Shown here piece after piece: positions 31,476 through 39,513 of a stretch of 44,355 nt of DNA. The position numbers were made by a program, and so were the translations under genes. Each line of letters begins with the position of its first letter. Positions within the stretch are counted from its first letter, which is position 1. The notes beneath the pieces are model-generated. The model saw only the letters and a list, made by a program, of their open reading frames with translations, searched no databases and was not told where the DNA came from. Origin of the DNA: an uncultured Lachnospiraceae bacterium (GTDB lineage Bacteria > Bacillota > Clostridia > Lachnospirales > Lachnospiraceae); the NCBI GenBank assembly GCA_900318375.1, contig ONKG01000013.1:1-44355 (forward strand). The letters are read 5' to 3'.

Positions 31476-33431
31476 TTAGCCGATCGTGGCAATCTTTGTA
31501 ACTCCTGCAGTCACGTCGATGCCGTTTTCAAAGGCAAGCTTTTCGTTTCCGTTGTCTTCTGTGACGACCATCATGGTGACCACGGGATGGCCGGCTGCTT
31601 TGATTTTCTGTCTGCTGAAGGAGATCAGCTTCTCACCCTTGCGGACGAGCTGCCCCTCTCTCACGTGGCAGGTGAAGCCGTCGCCGTTCATGCTGACGGT
31701 GTCAAGACCGATGTGGAGCAGGATCTCTGCGCCGTTGGCGATGCGCATGCCGACTGCGTGGTTGGAGCCGGGCATGGTAGTTGTGATGATCGCATCCGCA
31801 GGAGCGACAAGCACATTATCGGTAGGTTCAATGGCAATTCCTTCGCCGAGAGCGCCGGAAGCAAAGACCTGATCGGGAACTTCGTGAATATCTACGGTTT
31901 TGCCGGAGAGGAAAGCGCCCATCTCGACGGGGCCGCTGACAGTCTCAAGTTCTGCTTCGGGCATATCTTCCGCTGCCTCTGGAGCCGCAGCCTCTGCCGC
32001 CAGGGCAGCTGCCTCTTTATCAATGCCGCGTGCCTTGCCCAGGACTGTGGTCAGGATGAAAGGAACACCTACGGCGATCAGCATAGCGATCGCGTAGAAT
32101 GCCCAGAACTGAGGCTTGATGGACAGGATGCCGGGCAGGCCGCCGACACCGATACTGGAGGACATGCAGCCGGTCAGTACAGAGAACATGCCCGCGAGTG
32201 CGGAACCTGTCATACCGCAGACGAAGGGGAACATGTACTTGAGGTTGATACCGAAGATGGCGGGCTCTGTGACACCCAGGTAACAGGAAATGCAGGAGGG
32301 AACGTTGACTTCCTGCATCTCTGCGTTCTTCTTCTGCAGGAAGATCATGCCCAGAACAGCACTGCCCTGTGCGATATTGGAAAGGGCGATCATGGGCCAC
32401 AGCATGGTGCCGCCGAAGTCAGCAATGAGCTGCAGATCGATGGCGTTGGTCATGTGATGGAGACCAGTGATTACCAGCGGAGCATAGACGAAACCGAAAA
32501 TTGCGGCAAAGAGAACCTTGGCGGGTCCTGTGATTCCTGCGTAGACAACGGAGGAGATGACGGAACCGATCTTCCAGCCGATGGGGCCCAGGATGAAATG
32601 TGCCGCCATGACGGAGAGAGTCAGGCTGAAGAAAGGCACAAAGATCATCGAGACCACCGAAGGTATAATCTTACGGAAGAATTTCTCCAGATAAACCAGG
32701 GTGAAGGCTGCCAGCATGGCGGGGATGACCTGTGCCTGGTAACCGATCATGTTGACCTGGGCGAAACCGAAGTTCCACTTGGGGATGTCTGCTGCAGCAG
32801 TTGTCGCCACTGCGTAGGCATTCAGGAGCTGGCCGGAAACAAGGGTGAGACCCAGGATCAGGCCCAGCATTTCGGTCGTGCCCATCTTCTTGGTGATGGA
32901 CCAGCAGATACCGACCGGAATACCGACATGGAAGACGGCTTCACCGATCAGCCACAGGAAGTGGTCAACGCCTGCCCAGAACTGGGAGAGCTCGACCAGG
33001 GTGTGACCGCCCTGGAAGACATAGAGACTGTCGATACAGTTTCTGAAACCGAGGATCAGACCGCCGGTGATGATGGCCGGCAGGAGGGGTGTGAAGATTT
33101 CCGCCAGCACTGTAGCCAGACGCTGCAGCGGATTCTGGTTCTGTTTGGAAGCCTGCTTGACTGCGTCCTTGGAGACGCCGGAAATGCCGGAGACTTCTGT
33201 AAAGTCATTATAAAACTCATTGACCGTATTTCCAATGATGACCTGGAACTGTCCGGACTGTGTGAACGTTCCCTTGACCACCTTCATGGCTTCGATCTTT
33301 TTGATGTCCGCTTTGCCCGGGTCATTCAAGACAAAGCGCATTCTGGTCATACAGTGGGCTACGGCCGCGACATTCGACTTGCCGCCCACATATTCCAGAA
33401 GTTCTTTACAATCATTTGTATACTTTCCCAT
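31476..33431 (-). CDS. treP: Trehalose-type PTS permease, fused IIB-IIC-IIA
   Basis: This 651-residue membrane protein imports and phosphorylates a glucoside. The order is EIIB (residues 1-85, phospho-acceptor Cys in AHCMTRMRF), EIIC (about 105-470, about ten membrane segments, with LVITGLHHMTNAID and GVTEPAIFG), an Ala/Glu-rich linker (about 475-505), and EIIA (about 510-651, active His in LLHIGLDTV). It thus needs only HPr as donor. The trehalose assignment comes from the neighbouring GH13 enzyme and GntR regulator, and from the family; beta-glucoside or sucrose permeases share this layout. GGAGG precedes the ATG. Its promoter carries three palindromic operator copies. Confidence 0.85.
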   Translation of the reverse strand: MGKYTNDCKELLEYVGGKSNVAAVAHCMTRMRFVLNDPGKADIKKIEAMKVVKGTFTQSGQFQVIIGNTVNEFYNDFTEVSGISGVSKDAVKQASKQNQNPLQRLATVLAEIFTPLLPAIITGGLILGFRNCIDSLYVFQGGHTLVELSQFWAGVDHFLWLIGEAVFHVGIPVGICWSITKKMGTTEMLGLILGLTLVSGQLLNAYAVATTAAADIPKWNFGFAQVNMIGYQAQVIPAMLAAFTLVYLEKFFRKIIPSVVSMIFVPFFSLTLSVMAAHFILGPIGWKIGSVISSVVYAGITGPAKVLFAAIFGFVYAPLVITGLHHMTNAIDLQLIADFGGTMLWPMIALSNIAQGSAVLGMIFLQKKNAEMQEVNVPSCISCYLGVTEPAIFGINLKYMFPFVCGMTGSALAGMFSVLTGCMSSSIGVGGLPGILSIKPQFWAFYAIAMLIAVGVPFILTTVLGKARGIDKEAAALAAEAAAPEAAEDMPEAELETVSGPVEMGAFLSGKTVDIHEVPDQVFASGALGEGIAIEPTDNVLVAPADAIITTTMPGSNHAVGMRIANGAEILLHIGLDTVSMNGDGFTCHVREGQLVRKGEKLISFSRQKIKAAGHPVVTMMVVTEDNGNEKLAFENGIDVTAGVTKIATIG

Positions 33432-33557
33432 TACAACCTCCGCACTAAATTAGTCCGTCAATCCGCCTCGAAAAGGTGCCGTTTCCATGATGAATCCGGA
33501 TTGGTTTTCCATACACTATTCCCTTTACAAACTGTTCCGTATTTCCGATGCATCGAT

Positions 33558-33627
33558 TTGTTTGAACAACTTTGTATGTTTGTATTTTATCTTGTTTAAA
33601 CAACATTGTCAAGGGATGTTTGAACAA
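33558..33627 (-). promoter_or_regulatory. treP promoter with three palindromic operators
   Basis: Leftward -35 TTGACA (33607-33612) and -10 TAAAAT (33584-33589) are 17 bp apart. Three near-identical 12-bp palindromes lie across it: TTGTTTGAACAA at 33558-33569, TTGTTTAAACAA at 33592-33603 (in the spacer between -35 and -10), and ATGTTTGAACAA at 33616-33627. The nearby GntR-family gene is the likely repressor. Site position predicts direct steric repression relieved by trehalose 6-phosphate, as known for TreR. Confidence 0.8.
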
Positions 33628-33825
33628 TATTTAACAATTCAATACGATTCTGCTGCTTTTTTTCGTCTGCTTTATGACGATGGTTAAGGGTGCCGCGCAG
33701 CCGGGGATCATGACAGTAGTGCAGAGGCGGAAAAAAGAACTGCTGTCCGGTTCATATGCGACTTCTATCCTCTCACGGGCTGCCGTCAGCCGTCAGGCGA
33801 AAGATACCTTACTACAGCCCTGCAA

Positions 33826-33869
33826 TAAAAAAGCAGGAGGCTGCATAATGATGTTCTGCGCTTCCTGCT
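33826..33869 (-). terminator. Terminator of treR
   Basis: AGCAGGA and TCCTGCT pair around a 24-nt loop with some inner pairing, followed leftward by TTTTTTA. It lies about 150 nt past the treR stop. The 590-bp gap between treP and treR otherwise holds the treP promoter and a small hairpin CAAGAC/GTCTTG near 33966-33987; I see no gene in it. Confidence 0.6.
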
Positions 33870-34020
33870 GTTTCAATCTTGAGTTTTACCTTGCGCAAGT
33901 ATCGGGGTCAATACCTGAAGGTGTCTCGATCTTGTTTTATTGTTTATTCTTTTATTATTTTCTCACAAGACTCGCGGGCGGGTCTTGAAGTAATGGCCGA
34001 AAATAACAGTTTTGACTATT

Positions 34021-34746
34021 TCAGCTTTTTCGTCTTGTCGCCATAGTGGAGAATACGAAGCGGTCCGGCCTGTGCCGGGACTCCGTAAACTCAAACATGA
34101 TTCCCTTTGCGTTGAATGTATGGGAGGAGACAACCGCAAGGCAGTCATAGTCTCCCAGGTCGAGGTATTTGCAGTCTATTTCCGTCGCCTTCTCTACAGT
34201 CATGACCCGCTTGGCGGTCACAATGGATTCTCCCAAAACATTTTCCATATAGGCGTAGACAGAATCCGCAGCGATCTTCTCCGTGAGACCGGGGACAACG
34301 GATTTGAGAAACCAGTTGTTATCCAGGATCACCGGTGTGTTGTCAAAATAGCGTACGCGCTGCAGGTAATAGACCTCCTCTCCTACATCAAATCCCAGAC
34401 GTTCATGCAGCCGCTCGTCGACCACAAACTCCGCAAATACCAGAACACGGGTATGATATTCCTTTTTGTTCCGCGCAGCCGCTTCCTTTAGACTTTCGAT
34501 CACACCGATGGAAAAATCTGACCATCCGACCGGCCGATAAATCACTACAACGCCTTTGCCGTGTATGCTCTGCACATATCCGATCTCGGAGAGTTCCTTC
34601 ACCGCCCTCCGGATCGTATTTCTGGAACATCCGTACTTCTCTACCATCGCATATTCCGTCGGCAGACAGGACTGCGGCTTATAGACGCCTTTTTCAATTT
34701 TTCTCTTCAAGTCTTTATAAATAGTGCTGTATTTCTTTGCCGGCAC
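34021..34746 (-). CDS. treR: GntR/HutC-family regulator, probably the trehalose repressor
   Basis: This 241-residue protein has a GntR winged helix at residues 1-70 (IYKDLKRKIEKGVYKP...LPTEYAMVEKYGCSRNTIRRAV..L) and a UTRA ligand domain at about 90-235 (VVDERLHERLGFDVGEEVYYLQRVRYFDNTPVILDNNWF). TreR proteins of this family repress trehalose genes and respond to trehalose 6-phosphate. It is transcribed in the same direction as treP but upstream of it and separately terminated. The three palindromes at the treP promoter are its probable targets. It could instead regulate another sugar, but context favours trehalose. Confidence 0.8.
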   Translation of the reverse strand: MPAKKYSTIYKDLKRKIEKGVYKPQSCLPTEYAMVEKYGCSRNTIRRAVKELSEIGYVQSIHGKGVVVIYRPVGWSDFSIGVIESLKEAAARNKKEYHTRVLVFAEFVVDERLHERLGFDVGEEVYYLQRVRYFDNTPVILDNNWFLKSVVPGLTEKIAADSVYAYMENVLGESIVTAKRVMTVEKATEIDCKYLDLGDYDCLAVVSSHTFNAKGIMFEFTESRHRPDRFVFSTMATRRKS

Positions 34747-34949
34747 GGCGTCCTCCTAAATATGCAGCCCGGGACAGGCCTGCATCTTCTTTCTTCTACC
34801 CACTATCCTGCAGCTTCTATCCGCTATCCTGCAGCCCAATCCCATCAACTGCTGCATCGGTAACTAATCTTTCACAATCATTATTATACCGTTTCACAGC
34901 AATAAAGGAAACTGTAAATACAATTGAATTGCGGGAGTCTCATTCCCGC

Positions 34950-35339
34950 TTATGCCGGGCCCGGATCTTTGATCACAGCATATCCTGTTAAAGTATAAGA
35001 CGAGTCCTGTAAAGCATAGGCAAAACTTTCTTCACTGACAGACTGTTTGGAAAGGACCTCCGCTTCTTTTTTTCCCAGATTTACTTTTCCCCAGACGCCG
35101 TTCATATTATTCAGCGTGTTTTCTACATTTTTTGCGCAATTACTGCACATCATACCGTCTATAGATAAGCGGTATCGATAAGGGTAATGTGAAACATCCG
35201 TATCCTCCACCTTTTTAGCGGATACAGCCTCAGCCGTCCCGCAGCAGCTGCTCTTCGCCTTGCCGCGCGCTTTTTGAACTGTCTGCCAGAGTGCAAAGAC
35301 AATCAACAGTAAACCAACAGCAATAATCAATTTATCCAT
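34950..35339 (-). CDS. Membrane-anchored heavy-metal-associated (HMA) domain protein
   Basis: This 129-residue protein starts with one membrane helix (IIAVGLLLIVFALWQ), then a short segment with CCGT, and ends in an HMA fold (YRYRLSIDGMMCSNCAKNVENTLN) whose CxxC pair binds metal ions. It lies downstream of the feo operon but beyond a terminator hairpin. It may shuttle or sense copper or iron-related metal at the membrane. I know similar small proteins beside feoB in Clostridia but cannot assign a substrate. A weak hairpin (GCGGGA/TCCCGC, 34931-34949) follows its stop. Confidence 0.7.
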   Translation of the reverse strand: MDKLIIAVGLLLIVFALWQTVQKARGKAKSSCCGTAEAVSAKKVEDTDVSHYPYRYRLSIDGMMCSNCAKNVENTLNNMNGVWGKVNLGKKEAEVLSKQSVSEESFAYALQDSSYTLTGYAVIKDPGPA

Positions 35340-35450
35340 TTTTAAAAACCTTTCACTGTCTTTTTAATCAGGGAACCAATATAACATAAAAAACACTTCT
35401 GTTATTCAAGTTTCCCCTGTTTCTGTTTTTTTTTTCCGCAAAATCAACAA

Positions 35451-35472
35451 AAGAGGCGGAAACCCGCCTCTT
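35451..35472 (-). terminator. Terminator of the feo operon
   Basis: A 9-bp perfect stem (AAGAGGCGG / CCGCCTCTT) with a 4-nt loop is followed leftward by TTGTTGATTTT. It lies 13 nt beyond the stop of the small Cys-rich gene. Confidence 0.7.
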
Positions 35473-35484
35473 CTGAATAAATGC

Positions 35485-35658
35485 TTAATGATTGCAGCTA
35501 TGTGAAGCACTTTGTTTTTTGCCGTACTTCTGGCAGAATCCGGCATTGGGGCAGCCGATACAGACGGTGCCTCTCTTTTTTTCACGGATAATATACCGGA
35601 TGGCAAGAGAGACGATGAGTACCAGAACTACAACTGAAATGAATGTAGCCAGATTCAC
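35485..35658 (-). CDS. FeoB-associated Cys-rich membrane protein
   Basis: This 57-residue protein has one N-terminal membrane helix (FISVVVLVLIVSLAIRYII) followed by a short cytoplasmic tail with four cysteines (CIGCPNAGFC...C) and a His-rich end. It matches the small FeoB-associated Cys-rich proteins that often follow feoB in Firmicutes and are thought to help iron transport, perhaps in place of FeoC. It starts with GTG at 35658, preceded by AAAGGAGAG. It lies 73 nt past feoB and before the operon terminator. Confidence 0.85.
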   Translation of the reverse strand: MNLATFISVVVLVLIVSLAIRYIIREKKRGTVCIGCPNAGFCQKYGKKQSASHSCNH

Positions 35659-35731
35659 TATGATTCTCTCCTTTCAATAAACGTTACGAAAAACAAACAT
35701 TACAAAACATTGTCGCTTTTATCACAAATCA

Positions 35732-37744
35732 TTACGCTTTGGCACCCTGTCTGATTGCCTGATGGAGAGCATACTCCTCATCGAAGTGAGACCTGACTCT
35801 CTTTCCGACCAGAACGACTGCGGCAGCCATGCACAGAACCGCGATCAGTCCGGGAATAAATCCTACACCCAGGTGACCTTCAGTAATAAGGGTACCAAAC
35901 TGATAGATGATAAATGCAACCGTGTAACCGGTTCCAAGCTGCAGGCCGATCGCGCCCCACAGCCAGCCTCTGCTCTTCATCTCGGAATTCATGGCACCGA
36001 TCGCTGCGAAGCAGGGAGGGGTGTAGAGGTTAAAGAACAGATAAGCCAGAGCAGTAACCGAGGTAAGTCCCATGGTAAGAGCTACTTCATTGGCACCGCC
36101 GGTAAGCGCAAGCTCATCCACATCGATGAATGCAGTAAGACCGTAAACGACTGCCAGTGTACCGACGACGTTCTCTTTTGCGATGAAGCCGGTGATCGCT
36201 GCCGCTGCCAGCTGCCAGACGCCGAATCCCAGCGGGATCAGGAGGATTGCAAAAGGATTTGCAATGGTGGCAAGGATGGAAGTGTTTTCCATACCCTCTT
36301 CCACGACCTGGAACTGCCAGTTGAATGTCTGCATGACCTGAACGACCGTGTTGCAGATCAGGATGATAGTGGCCGCCTTGATGATGTATGCCTTGGCGCG
36401 CTCCATCATGGACTTGAAAGCAAACTTGAGGCTGGGCACCTTGAACTTGGGGAGCTCCATGATAAAGAAGGATCTTCTGTACTTATAACCGGTGATGCCC
36501 TTGATGAGCAGTGCGCCCAGGAAGATCAGGACCAGTCCGAAGAAATAGCTGAGTGTGCTGACCCAGCCGGCACCGTTGAAAAATGCGCCTGCAAAGAGGG
36601 CGATGACCGGGATCTTGGCGCCGCAGGGAATAAAGGTGGCGAGCATGGAGGTCGCTCTTCTCTCTCTCTCATCACGGATGGTACGGCAGGCCATGATGGC
36701 GGGAATACCGCAGCCTGTTCCGATTACGACCGGGATGACAGATTTTCCGGACAGACCGACTCTCTTGAAAATGGGATCCATAACAGCACTGACACGTGCC
36801 ATATATCCGCAATCCTCAAGCAGGGCGATCAGGAAGTACATGACCATGACCAGAGGCAGGAAACCGACTACCGCGCCGACACCGCCGACGATACCGTCGG
36901 CCAGAAGTGCGGACAGGATCGCGGGACTGTTCTCAAGCTGACCTGCCACCCATTCCTGGAACATCTCGATATATCCGACCAGCCAGTCAGCGACCAGAGG
37001 TCCGAGCCAGGCCTGGGACACCCAGAAGACAAACCACATGACCACTGCGAAGATCACAATACCGAAAATCGGATTGAGCAGGATCTGATCCAGAGAATCC
37101 TGTTTGTTGATCTCAGCGGACTTGACTGCTCTCTGTTCTACTTTGGCAACAATGTCATTTACAAATTTATAGCGCTTGCGGTCTTCCGCGTCAACGGCAT
37201 TCTTGTCATGAAGATCGATATCTGCCTGCACATAGGGTGCTTTCTGTGTCTGACCGTTCAGGGCAACTGCCTTTTCGACGACTTCTGCAAGACCCTTGCC
37301 TTCGGTTGCGGTCGTGTTGACGACCGGGCAGCCCAGCATCTTCTCAAGAGCGGCGACATCGATGGTGGTCTTTTCCTTCTCGTTGATATCCGCCTTGTTC
37401 AGAGCGACAACAACGGGAATGCCCAGTTCCAGCAGCTGTGTCGTAAAGAAGAGGCTGCGGCTCAGGTTTGTCGCGTCGACAATGTTGATAATGGCATCCG
37501 GATGCTCATCGCGGACAAACTTACTTGTGATACTTTCCTCCGGTGTAAAAGGAGACATGGAGTAAGCACCGGGAAGGTCGACGGCGATTGCCTCGACGCC
37601 TTTTGTGTATTCACTCTTGATGGGGTATTCCTTGCGGCCGACTGTTACGCCGCCCCAGTTACCTACTTTTTCACTTCTGCCCGTCAGATCATTATACATA
37701 GTAGTCTTGCCGCTGTTCGGGTTGCCGGCAAAAGCAATTCTCAT
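35732..37744 (-). CDS. feoB: Ferrous iron transporter FeoB
   Basis: This 670-residue protein imports Fe(II). The N-terminal GTPase shows all G motifs: GNPNSGKTT (G1), VTVGRKE (G2 region), DLPGAYS (G3), NKAD (G4) and NTTATEGKGL (G5 region). A helical guanine-dissociation-inhibitor segment follows near 165-215. Two Gate domains and about ten membrane helices follow (first Gate near IPVVIGTGCGIPAIM; CFAAIGAMNSE in the C-terminal part). Length is at the short end for FeoB. It sits about 240 nt downstream of feoA in one operon with the Cys-rich protein. AGGAGG lies upstream of the ATG. The very long plus-strand open frame opposite it is a shadow. Confidence 0.95.
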   Translation of the reverse strand: MRIAFAGNPNSGKTTMYNDLTGRSEKVGNWGGVTVGRKEYPIKSEYTKGVEAIAVDLPGAYSMSPFTPEESITSKFVRDEHPDAIINIVDATNLSRSLFFTTQLLELGIPVVVALNKADINEKEKTTIDVAALEKMLGCPVVNTTATEGKGLAEVVEKAVALNGQTQKAPYVQADIDLHDKNAVDAEDRKRYKFVNDIVAKVEQRAVKSAEINKQDSLDQILLNPIFGIVIFAVVMWFVFWVSQAWLGPLVADWLVGYIEMFQEWVAGQLENSPAILSALLADGIVGGVGAVVGFLPLVMVMYFLIALLEDCGYMARVSAVMDPIFKRVGLSGKSVIPVVIGTGCGIPAIMACRTIRDERERRATSMLATFIPCGAKIPVIALFAGAFFNGAGWVSTLSYFFGLVLIFLGALLIKGITGYKYRRSFFIMELPKFKVPSLKFAFKSMMERAKAYIIKAATIILICNTVVQVMQTFNWQFQVVEEGMENTSILATIANPFAILLIPLGFGVWQLAAAAITGFIAKENVVGTLAVVYGLTAFIDVDELALTGGANEVALTMGLTSVTALAYLFFNLYTPPCFAAIGAMNSEMKSRGWLWGAIGLQLGTGYTVAFIIYQFGTLITEGHLGVGFIPGLIAVLCMAAAVVLVGKRVRSHFDEEYALHQAIRQGAKA

Positions 37745-37985
37745 ACAAAACCTCCTTTATAGTAACATAATATAATTACTAATTCCCGGGATCTTTTTCC
37801 CATAAACCACTGATAATATCACAGGAAAAGCTTTCATTACTGTTTCCTTCCGCTTGAAAGTACAGCTAAAATTCCTCTGCAAATCCTCGACGGATACAAA
37901 CTGTTTCCGCCTGCCCGAGGGAACAATAACTGAATCAATACAGGACGCTCCAAATCTTCTCGAGCGTTCGTTCTGACAGCAGCGT

Positions 37986-38198
37986 TCAGATAATCACCGC
38001 TTCTGAAAGGAGCTGGTCAAGATTGTACCGGCCGTCCTTAATGACAGCCACACAGCTTTTCTTCTTTTTGGAAACGACAGTGATTGGCTCTCCGCTGTAA
38101 CATCCCAGACGGAAAAGGAACGAATTCATCTCATCATCATCGGTATTGATTTCCTTTATGATATAAGTCTTTCCAACTTCAGCTTCCAGTAAAGTCAT
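37986..38198 (-). CDS. feoA: FeoA-domain protein
   Basis: This 70-residue SH3-like FeoA protein (YIIKEINTDDDEMNSFLFRLGCYSGEPITVVSKKKKSCVAVIKDGRYNLD) supports FeoB. It is the first gene of the feo operon. An inverted-repeat operator lies upstream at 38302-38340. Confidence 0.88.
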   Translation of the reverse strand: MTLLEAEVGKTYIIKEINTDDDEMNSFLFRLGCYSGEPITVVSKKKKSCVAVIKDGRYNLDQLLSEAVII

Positions 38199-38301
38199 GA
38201 TGATTTTTCCTCTTCTCTCTTATTTATTGAATGTAAATATAGCAATACTACTTATAAATTAGAAAAAGCTAACTATCTAATCAGATGGATTTTAGCACAC
38301 G

Positions 38302-38340
38302 AAGTTAGTCAAGTCAACCTAAATTTGTAATGACTAACTT
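38302..38340. promoter_or_regulatory. Inverted-repeat operator upstream of feoA
   Basis: AAGTTAGTCA (38302-38311) and TGACTAACTT (38331-38340) are perfect 10-bp inverted repeats 19 bp apart. Between them lies AGTCAACCTAA, another partial copy, and GCTAAC recurs at 38269-38274. The GTTAG/CTAAC core resembles sites of DtxR/IdeR-type metal repressors, so iron-dependent repression of feo is likely. The regulator itself is not in the window. Confidence 0.6.
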
Positions 38341-38379
38341 TTCTTCTATTAGAAGATAAATTACTGGTTATCGAGCTGC

Positions 38380-38430
38380 TGCCCTCTACCTCCGACCAGC
38401 CAGTGTCCGCTGTAAAGCGGAAAAATACAT
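38380..38430 (+). repeat. Dispersed repeat, copy 2
   Basis: About 51 bp beginning TGCCCTCTAC and ending AGCGGAAAAATACAT, an imperfect copy of 29430-29482. It lies in the gap between feoA and the DUF3881 terminator. Confidence 0.6.
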
Positions 38431-38454
38431 TACTCTGTCCGCGTCATATAAAAA

Positions 38455-38492
38455 ATCGGAATTAATGACTTTTTACTGTCAATAATTCCGAT
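38455..38492 (-). terminator. Terminator of the DUF3881 gene
   Basis: A 15-bp stem with one mismatch (ATCGGAATTAATGAC / GTCAATAATTCCGAT) and an 8-nt loop is followed leftward by TTTTTATATG. It lies about 100 nt past the DUF3881 stop. Confidence 0.75.
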
Positions 38493-38590
38493 CTTTGAAT
38501 CTGTCTTATATCTTGATTCTATAAAAGAAAATAATTGAAATGAATATTATCTCCGGGACTTCTCAAAATGAGTCCGTGTTCATGTGATCA

Positions 38591-39484
38591 TCACACAGCT
38601 CCCGGGAAACGGATGATCCCCTGCAGCCATATGACTCCCTTGAAGCGCCTGCCGGGCTGGGGATGTCCGTACAGGTCCTTGTCATTGATGGCAATCGGGA
38701 ATTCGATACCGCTGCATTGCACAGTCAGGATATGGATCCTGTCAAGTGTGTAGGGATTGCGTGCCTGCCTGCATGCCAGGATCTCTCCCATAATGTAATA
38801 GACATCACATTCCGCGCCCGTAGGCATAAAGAAGGAATCCACCAGGGTGAGGATATCGCTGTCCTGGATCTTTCCGAGCAGGTCTCCATAGGTATCCATG
38901 TCTTCCATGGTAATGGTCTGCATGGCCTGTTCGTCACCGTCTCTTGCAGCTTCCATCAGCTTTCTGCGCCGGTCCGCGCGCTGTTGGATCACCTGCTGCT
39001 CATAAGGAGATTTTTCCAAAGGAAGTACAACCGTTCCCTCAACAGAAAGGGCGGAAAGGCACACAGCAGTACCCGGACAGGGAAGTTCCTGAAAAGAGGA
39101 AAACCTGAGGTAATCAATGGGATTGAGCAGACGGAAAATCAAAGTTGTTCCGATCCGCATATCATCACAGATTCCGGCAAAGGACCGGTTGTCGATCCTC
39201 TCCTCCACAAAGACTTCCTCCATGGTCGTGATCGTTTCAGGTGTCAGATAAGGTTCAATCTGTCCCCCCAGAAAATCATTCTCATCTTCAAAAGTGCCTG
39301 TCATGGTCAGACCGCATCCTCCGGTCAGATCCATCTTGTACTCTGTCAGCATTTCCTCAGGATAGTCGAGAATTGCAGCCTGCATATGATATGAAGATTT
39401 GGTTTTTATATCGTCGATCAGGTTCAGCCGGTCATAGGAATTCATCAGCTCGGAAAAACCCACCGCTCTTAAAAATTTATGCAA
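38591..39484 (-). CDS. DUF3881 family protein
   Basis: This 297-residue protein begins MHKFLRAVGFSEL and ends with RRFKGVIWLQGIIRFP, both hallmarks of DUF3881, a family I associate with Lachnospiraceae and relatives. It also has SFAGICDDMRIGTTLIFRL and EDMDTYGDL segments. No enzyme motifs, signal peptide or membrane helix are visible; the function is unknown. It lies 29 nt downstream of serS and may be co-transcribed with it. It is a useful taxonomic marker. Confidence 0.82.
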   Translation of the reverse strand: MHKFLRAVGFSELMNSYDRLNLIDDIKTKSSYHMQAAILDYPEEMLTEYKMDLTGGCGLTMTGTFEDENDFLGGQIEPYLTPETITTMEEVFVEERIDNRSFAGICDDMRIGTTLIFRLLNPIDYLRFSSFQELPCPGTAVCLSALSVEGTVVLPLEKSPYEQQVIQQRADRRRKLMEAARDGDEQAMQTITMEDMDTYGDLLGKIQDSDILTLVDSFFMPTGAECDVYYIMGEILACRQARNPYTLDRIHILTVQCSGIEFPIAINDKDLYGHPQPGRRFKGVIWLQGIIRFPGAV

Positions 39485-39513
39485 GGATACAATCTCCTGT
39501 ACAGATTAAGATA

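Noticed and set aside
31587-33599. 670-codon plus-strand open frame
   Set aside because: Antisense to the PTS permease. The peptide is extremely rich in Asp, Gly, His and Cys, typical of a shadow, and no domain is visible.
35762-37762. 666-codon plus-strand open frame
   Set aside because: Antisense to feoB with shadow-like Asp/Gly/Cys composition and no domain.
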